Shown: piece by piece, positions 59,455-64,000 of the stretch | Layout: each line of letters begins with the position of its first letter | How positions within the stretch are numbered: the first letter of the stretch is position 1 | Source of the DNA: JAIYDQ01 sp034408855 | GTDB taxonomy: Bacteria > Planctomycetota > Planctomycetia > Pirellulales > Pirellulaceae | Assembly (NCBI GenBank): GCA_034408855.1 | Contig: JAWXCK010000055.1 | Coordinates: 18,229-82,228, forward strand | Reading direction: 5' to 3' | DNA length: 64,000 bases | The notes under the pieces: generated by a model | Seen by the model: the letters and a program-made list of their open reading frames with translations, nothing else | What the model was told of the DNA's origin: nothing | The model's database searches: none | Translations under genes and position numbers: made by a program

Positions 59455-60444
59455 ATGGAAAGCCTCGACCGTCCGCTATTTCTACAATGCTTTGTTCGCG
59501 CTTCACGCGCGTTGGTGCTCGCACCTGCCATCGTGGCAATGCTAGCTCAACTTGCCTTAAGCCAAGTTCCCAACGGATTTCCGCAACAAGGATATTCATC
59601 GCCGGCGGTGATGGCGGTTCCTTCCAACGGAGCGCCGCAAATGGGCACTGGCTGGAGCAGCGGTCCCGATGCGCGCATCGCCGCCAATACGAACTCCACT
59701 TCGTCTTCGCTTTCCAATCCTTCGGCTCCGGCATCGGCGGCCGATAGTGCGGCCGAAGGAAAAATCCCGATTCGCAGTCTTCTGCAAATCTTCCATGATG
59801 GCGGGCTGATAATGTATCCGATCGCCCTCTGTTCCTTTATTACGATGGTGTTTTTCTTCGAGCGCTTGATATTCCTTCGTCAAGGACGTGTCATTCCGCG
59901 ACCGTTTGTGAAACGCGTTATCGAACAACTTGAACAACAACAAATCGACCGCGACGAAGCCATTGAATTGTGTTCGCGAAATCCGAGCCCCATCGCTCAG
60001 GTCTTTATCGCGGCTTTGAAGCGATATGGTCGACCGGCCGTCGAAGTCGAACAGGTGGTGCTCGACGCGGGTGAGCGAGTCACAAACCAACTTCGAAAGT
60101 ACATGCGGCTCTTCAGTGCGATCAGCAATGTTAGCCCGCTTTTGGGGCTTCTTGGAACTGTCCTTGGAATGATTGAAGCCTTTAACTCGATCGCTGGCTC
60201 GGATGCGATCGGTCGGCCTGAAGTCCTTGCCGGCGGCATCTCCCAGGCCTTGCTGACGACAGCCGCCGGACTCTTGGTCGCGATCCCGGCCTATTTGGCA
60301 TATATGTTCTTCCTTGGTCGAACCGATCGATTGGTGATCGAGATGGACAGCTACGCGCAACAAGTGATCGATGCGATCAGCAGTGAAGGGCTGCAAGAAA
60401 ATGATTCCAGTCGCACTCGAAGTCGTTCGCGTCGAGCAGCATAG
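59455..60444 (+). CDS. MotA/TolQ/ExbB-type proton channel protein
   Basis: The ExbB-like protein has 329 residues from the ATG at 59455; a GTG at 59404 would add 17. It begins with a signal-like segment (SRALVLAPAIVAMLAQLALS), an exported linker of about 70 residues rich in Pro, Ser and Ala, then three membrane helices: GLIMYPIALCSFITMVFFFE, SAISNVSPLLGLLGTVLGMI and ALLTTAAGLLVAIPAYLAYM. The long cytoplasmic loop between helices 1 and 2 is typical. With ExbD it converts proton-motive force into mechanical work at the inner membrane. It is the first gene of a three-gene unit with ExbD and a prenyltransferase-repeat protein. Confidence 0.9.
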   Translation: MESLDRPLFLQCFVRASRALVLAPAIVAMLAQLALSQVPNGFPQQGYSSPAVMAVPSNGAPQMGTGWSSGPDARIAANTNSTSSSLSNPSAPASAADSAAEGKIPIRSLLQIFHDGGLIMYPIALCSFITMVFFFERLIFLRQGRVIPRPFVKRVIEQLEQQQIDRDEAIELCSRNPSPIAQVFIAALKRYGRPAVEVEQVVLDAGERVTNQLRKYMRLFSAISNVSPLLGLLGTVLGMIEAFNSIAGSDAIGRPEVLAGGISQALLTTAAGLLVAIPAYLAYMFFLGRTDRLVIEMDSYAQQVIDAISSEGLQENDSSRTRSRSRRAA

Positions 60445-60494
60445 TATCGATCGAGAAGTACGTAGATTCAAAACTATAGATTGTCCTATTGCTC

Positions 60495-60911
60495 ATGCCA
60501 CTCAAACTCAATCCCGACGAGCTACCGACGATCAATCTTACGAGCATGATCGATGTCGTGTTTTTGCTTTTGATCTTCTTCATGGTCGGAACTCGATTCA
60601 GTGAATCCGAGACCAAAATGGCGATCAACTTGCCGCGCGTCTCATCGGCCGCATCGATGCAAAACCCGCCTGAGTCAAAAATCGTCAATCTCTATCTCGA
60701 TGGCTCGATCGAAATGGACAGTCGCCGGATGAGTTTATCTGAAGTGACGAGAACGCTGAGCAGTATTGTTCGAAAGCAACCGCAGACCGATGTCGTAGTT
60801 CGTCCAGATGGTTCGCTGCCGATACAGCGACTTAGCGAAGTCATGCAGGCGATCCATGCGTCGGGCGTCCATCGCGTCAATTTGAGTAGTCGGTCAAATT
60901 TGTCTCGATAG
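60495..60911 (+). CDS. ExbD/TolR-family protein
   Basis: A 138-residue protein with a short cytoplasmic tail, one membrane helix (INLTSMIDVVFLLLIFFMVG) that keeps the essential Asp of the proton path, and a periplasmic domain ending in VHRVNLSSRSNLSR. The ATG at 60495 gives the usual MPLKLNPDELPTINLTSM start; the TTG two codons earlier is unlikely. It is the partner of the ExbB-type protein upstream and ends 10 bp before the prenyltransferase-repeat gene. No TonB is recognisable nearby. Confidence 0.92.
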   Translation: MPLKLNPDELPTINLTSMIDVVFLLLIFFMVGTRFSESETKMAINLPRVSSAASMQNPPESKIVNLYLDGSIEMDSRRMSLSEVTRTLSSIVRKQPQTDVVVRPDGSLPIQRLSEVMQAIHASGVHRVNLSSRSNLSR

Positions 60912-60921
60912 TGGGACGGTT

Positions 60922-62760
60922 ATGATTTTTCTTCTTCAATCTGCCCTCTGCTCCTCTTGGATGTTCGCCGTTGTCAGTTCGACGGGGCGCATTGCCGCGA
61001 TCTCTCTGGGAGTCGTGGCTGCACTGATTGCCGTCGTGCTCTTTATCGCTTCTCGCAGTAAATGGGGCGAGAACAAACCGCTTACCAAATGCATCGCGTT
61101 AGCGGTTGTCGCGCATGTTTGGCTTTTGATGTACGCCTACGGAACACGCATCCAGCGACCAGGAATGGGTGAGGGCAGCGGATCCGGATACCCAAGTCAA
61201 TCGTTCGAGATGCTCGATATGTCGTTTGTTGAGATGGATGAAGTTGCATTGAATGCACCGACGACCCTCGAACCTGAGCTCGAGCCACCGTTACCACTTC
61301 CCCCTCAACAAGAATTACTCGCTAAGGAATCGAATCCAATTCAACCGGATATCGTCGATACAGCATCGCAAATTTCGGAAGCGGAGTCGTTGCCGGAAAG
61401 TTTGGTAACTAAACCAACCGGCATTGAAGCCGACATCTCGTCGATGCCGAGTCCCTTCGAGACGCAACAAGGCAACGAACGCGACTTGCCTCCCGATGTC
61501 GAATCTCAATCGATCCGTCACGATACGGCTCCAACATTCACGACGACTGAAGCTAGCCAAATTCGATCGGTTGGTCGCGTAGCGGTTCAGGTTCCGATGA
61601 AACGCAGGGCGCTGGACCAGCAATTGGTGCCGGAGATCTACCAACTTCGACTGTCAGAATCGCGATCAAGCATTGCTGGTCAGCTTGGTGGCGACGGTTC
61701 AACGGAAGCCGCCGTGGAAGCTGCGCTTGGCTATCTCGTGTCGATTCAAGAAGCCGATGGTGCGTGGGATGCTGAAAGGAATGCGGGGGGCCGTGAACAA
61801 AGAATGCAAGATCGCGATCGCCGGACCGGTGCCAAAGCCGATACCGGCATGTCGGCTCTTGCCTTGCTTTCGTTTCTCGGAGCTGGATATACGCACGATC
61901 GAGGCCCCTACACGCAAACCGTTGCAAACGGACTTGGTTATTTGATCGCTGCCCAGATGCCCTCGGGTGACCTTGCCGGACCAAAGCAGATTGGTTCAAG
62001 CAGCGACGTTCGCTTTGCGCGAATGTACTGCCACGGCATGGCAACGTTAGCACTTGCCGAGGCCTACGCCATGACTGGCGATCCAAGGCTAAAGGATCCA
62101 GTCGAGCGGGCTGCCGCGTATACCCTTCGAGCTCAGAATCCTCAAACGGGAGGATGGAGATATCAATCTCAAATCACCGGCGACCCTGGCGATCTAAGTC
62201 AATTTGGATGGCAAGCGATGGGGCTCAAAAGCTGCGAGCAGGCAGGAATTATCTTACCGACCGGTACACACTCTAAGATGACGCGATTCCTCGACAGTGT
62301 TTCCGCAGGCCGGTCCGGCGGGCTGGCGGTTTACCGGCCCGTTCCAGGCCAAAGCCCAACCACCGCGATGACTGCTGAAGCACTCGCGCTGAGAATGCTG
62401 CTTCAATACCCGCTCAGTACCACTGCACAGCAAGAAGCGAATGGTTACTTGCTGCAAAACTTGCCGGGACAAAGCGAAGAGAATTACTACTATTGGTACT
62501 ATGCAACGTTAGCGTTGTTCCATCAACAAGATGACACATGGCGGCTTTGGAATGAAGCCATGAAGACGCATATCACTCGAACACAAGTGACAAGCGGGCC
62601 AACGACCGGTTCATGGGATCCTCGATGCGTATGGGCAGGTTATGGCGGTCGCATTTACAACACGACCATGGCATGCCTTTGCTTAGAAGTCTACTATCGC
62701 TATCTTCCCATTTATCAAAATGGACGAATGGCGAATCAACCTAACTCGGGTTGGCGATAG
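60922..62760 (+). CDS. Membrane-anchored prenyltransferase/squalene-oxidase-repeat protein
   Basis: A 612-residue protein with two membrane helices (about 23-44 and 56-74), a Pro- and acid-rich periplasmic linker (about 80-245), and an alpha/alpha-barrel of prenyltransferase and squalene-oxidase repeats (about 260-600). Repeats include LGYLVSIQEADGAWDAE, AAYTLRAQNPQTGGWRYQSQ and YYWYYATLALFHQQDDTWRL. The DXDD motif of class II terpene cyclases is not visible, so cyclase activity is doubtful. Because the gene sits right behind ExbB and ExbD, and has a TonB-like layout (anchor, proline-rich spacer, globular periplasmic domain), it may be the moved part of an energised complex. The 3' end overlaps the convergent PEP-CTERM gene by 20 bp. 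Confidence 0.82.
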   Translation: MIFLLQSALCSSWMFAVVSSTGRIAAISLGVVAALIAVVLFIASRSKWGENKPLTKCIALAVVAHVWLLMYAYGTRIQRPGMGEGSGSGYPSQSFEMLDMSFVEMDEVALNAPTTLEPELEPPLPLPPQQELLAKESNPIQPDIVDTASQISEAESLPESLVTKPTGIEADISSMPSPFETQQGNERDLPPDVESQSIRHDTAPTFTTTEASQIRSVGRVAVQVPMKRRALDQQLVPEIYQLRLSESRSSIAGQLGGDGSTEAAVEAALGYLVSIQEADGAWDAERNAGGREQRMQDRDRRTGAKADTGMSALALLSFLGAGYTHDRGPYTQTVANGLGYLIAAQMPSGDLAGPKQIGSSSDVRFARMYCHGMATLALAEAYAMTGDPRLKDPVERAAAYTLRAQNPQTGGWRYQSQITGDPGDLSQFGWQAMGLKSCEQAGIILPTGTHSKMTRFLDSVSAGRSGGLAVYRPVPGQSPTTAMTAEALALRMLLQYPLSTTAQQEANGYLLQNLPGQSEENYYYWYYATLALFHQQDDTWRLWNEAMKTHITRTQVTSGPTTGSWDPRCVWAGYGGRIYNTTMACLCLEVYYRYLPIYQNGRMANQPNSGWR

Positions 62761-63778
62761 GTCGGCGGCTATTTCGCTTGAACGCTGCAAGCACCGAAAC
62801 CATCGAGAGCATCGCGATACTGCTAGGTTCCGGAACAGCATTGACATTCGAGTCGATAAAAGTCTGATAGCTGCTGACGCGCGTAAATAAACTGCCGGCA
62901 CCGTACCCAAAGTTCTGGGTGCTCCCTGAAAGGGGAATTCCGAATGCGTCATAAATACCTTGTTGGCTGACAACTCCAGAGTTGATCCCAGCAAGCAACC
63001 ATTGTCCGCCTTCGAAAACGTAGGTGCCACCGCCGCTATCTTGATTCGCTAGATGGTATTCGAGCGACGATGGCAACGGCGAAGAACCAAAAGTGGCGAG
63101 CGAGTTGTATTGGCCCGGCGTTCCAAATCCGATGGGTGCATCGAAATCGGAAAGCAGTGCTGCGTTTTGAGCGCCAACTTGACCACTAGGCCCATTGCTA
63201 AAACTGAGGATTAAATCGATATCGTTCGTGCCAGCCCTTTTTGCAGCACCCAACGATGGCGGCGATCCCGCTGTCGTACTCGATCCGAAACCGCTCACAC
63301 CAAATCCAGTGATCGAACCTTCCAAGATATCTTCGTTGGAACCTCGATAGATATTGGCTGGCGTGACGCCAACAACTGGCGCGCTCAATCGATAGAGTGC
63401 GATGTCAAATCCGTAGCCTAAATTGCTACCGTTTAAAACGAACTGCGGATGAGGAATAACCAGCGAGACGGCATAAGCAGTTCCGGTTCCGCCGATTTGA
63501 AATGTCGTCGCGTTGCCAACATGTCCTGCCGACAAAACCCAATGTGGCGCAATCAGCGTTGCAGAACCCGGACCAGGCCCTCCTGTCAAAGTTCCCGATG
63601 CGGCAAACTGAGGCTGATTCGCATAGTCAATATATTGGCTCTCCGTGTTACCATCGAGCAAAATTCCAGCTTGACTATCGACTCCGATACTTGCGATGAA
63701 GACAGCAACCAAGCTCGCAATTACTTGGGTTCCAAGTCCGACGAAGATGCGAAACGATGGTTGTACTTTGGCAAGCAT
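62741..63778 (-). CDS. Exported trypsin-fold protease-like protein with PEP-CTERM tail
   Basis: A 345-residue protein read from the ATG at 63778, which has GAGGAG 7 bp in front; an open frame to 63871 has no such site. A signal peptide (FVGLGTQVIASLVAVFIASI) is followed by a chymotrypsin-like sequence. The triad can be placed as His in LIAPHWVLSAGHVGN, Asp in GYGFDIALYRLS and Ser in NQDSGGGTYVFEGGQW, although the usual GDSGGP is changed to QDSGGG. The C-terminus is AVPEPSSIAMLSMVSVLAAF with a basic tail, a PEP-CTERM sorting signal. It is predicted to be exported, cut by an exosortase and placed at the cell surface. Substrates are unknown. The last 220 bp of the window, upstream of it, show nothing I can name. 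Confidence 0.85.
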   Translation of the reverse strand: MLAKVQPSFRIFVGLGTQVIASLVAVFIASIGVDSQAGILLDGNTESQYIDYANQPQFAASGTLTGGPGPGSATLIAPHWVLSAGHVGNATTFQIGGTGTAYAVSLVIPHPQFVLNGSNLGYGFDIALYRLSAPVVGVTPANIYRGSNEDILEGSITGFGVSGFGSSTTAGSPPSLGAAKRAGTNDIDLILSFSNGPSGQVGAQNAALLSDFDAPIGFGTPGQYNSLATFGSSPLPSSLEYHLANQDSGGGTYVFEGGQWLLAGINSGVVSQQGIYDAFGIPLSGSTQNFGYGAGSLFTRVSSYQTFIDSNVNAVPEPSSIAMLSMVSVLAAFKRNSRRPIANPS

Positions 63779-64000
63779 AAAAAGTCTCCTCGACGTCTTT
63801 CTAATGAGCAACGAATGCGCTGAGCATTGATTCCTATGATAGTCCAAGGCCGTCGCCGGTTCCAGAATCACTCAGTTCAAATCATCGAATTCAGTATTTA
63901 AGGCTCTTCCGCAGAAACTGTGGGTGGTTTTCGTGATCCGCAATCGATTTTAGCCGTGAAATACAAGGAAAACACTCGACTGAGTGATTGCAAAAACCAA

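Overview
The window looks like a piece of a large planctomycete chromosome, most likely from the Pirellulales. The signs are paired dockerin motifs at the end of a secreted protein (base 3-1115), PEP-CTERM sorting tails on two exported proteins, a TatC with a long extra loop, an S13-S11-RpoA-L17 operon without rpsD, a large multidomain Ser/Thr kinase with a WD40-like tail, and an ExbB-ExbD pair followed by a prenyltransferase-repeat protein. Genes are of moderate GC, lie on both strands in short operons, and are separated by gaps that often hold palindromic dispersed repeats. I saw no tRNA, rRNA, CRISPR array, prophage or intact transposase gene. Gene calls rest on reading the translations and motifs; no database search was possible.

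Layout. 0-5.5 kb: end of a large dockerin protein, then a type III polyketide synthase locus (a methyltransferase on the minus strand with a decayed YceI-like gene in front of it, then methyltransferase, flavoprotein and type III PKS with overlapping stop and start codons). 5.5-9.1 kb: leuCD and a dGTPase-family HD protein. 9.2-14.9 kb: a short-form uvrA, argB, argF and a class I amidotransferase-like protein that has lost its catalytic cysteine. 15-24.5 kb: a KAS III/OleA-type enzyme, fumC, a TPR-glycosyltransferase-like protein, a Sua5-type tRNA enzyme, class II DAHP synthase, a PQQ-type beta-propeller and tatC. 24.7-33 kb: a minus-strand run rpsM-rpsK-rpoA-rplQ-tyrA-purL-lnt. 33.4-42.5 kb: a CaMKII-hub-like protein, a secreted nuclease/phosphatase-fold enzyme, a glycosyltransferase, queA, a Nudix-like protein, an RlmM-like methyltransferase, infA, a thiamine-diphosphate decarboxylase and a secreted beta-propeller.

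42.5-53.4 kb is the accessory core. A repeat-rich scar is followed by a 1431-residue PEP-CTERM passenger protein and then a three-gene signalling cassette: a transmembrane Ser/Thr kinase with WD40-like tail, a double-FHA protein, and a GYF-domain membrane protein. The kinase and the GYF protein share an unnamed domain of about 180 residues beyond the membrane segment. This is my best candidate for an undescribed system. Copies of a 20-bp repeat lie on both sides of the block.

53.4-64 kb: a lone nucleotidyltransferase, an SdpR/SdpI-like regulator and membrane pair with a candidate operator, a ribonuclease D, a ketosynthase-ACP-phytoene-desaturase-like lipid cassette, an ExbB-ExbD-prenyltransferase-repeat unit, and a PEP-CTERM trypsin-fold protein. 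Two loci (type III PKS; KS-ACP-desaturase) suggest specialised lipid or quinone chemistry, and DAHP synthase, TyrA, LeuCD, ArgBF and PurL provide ordinary biosynthesis.
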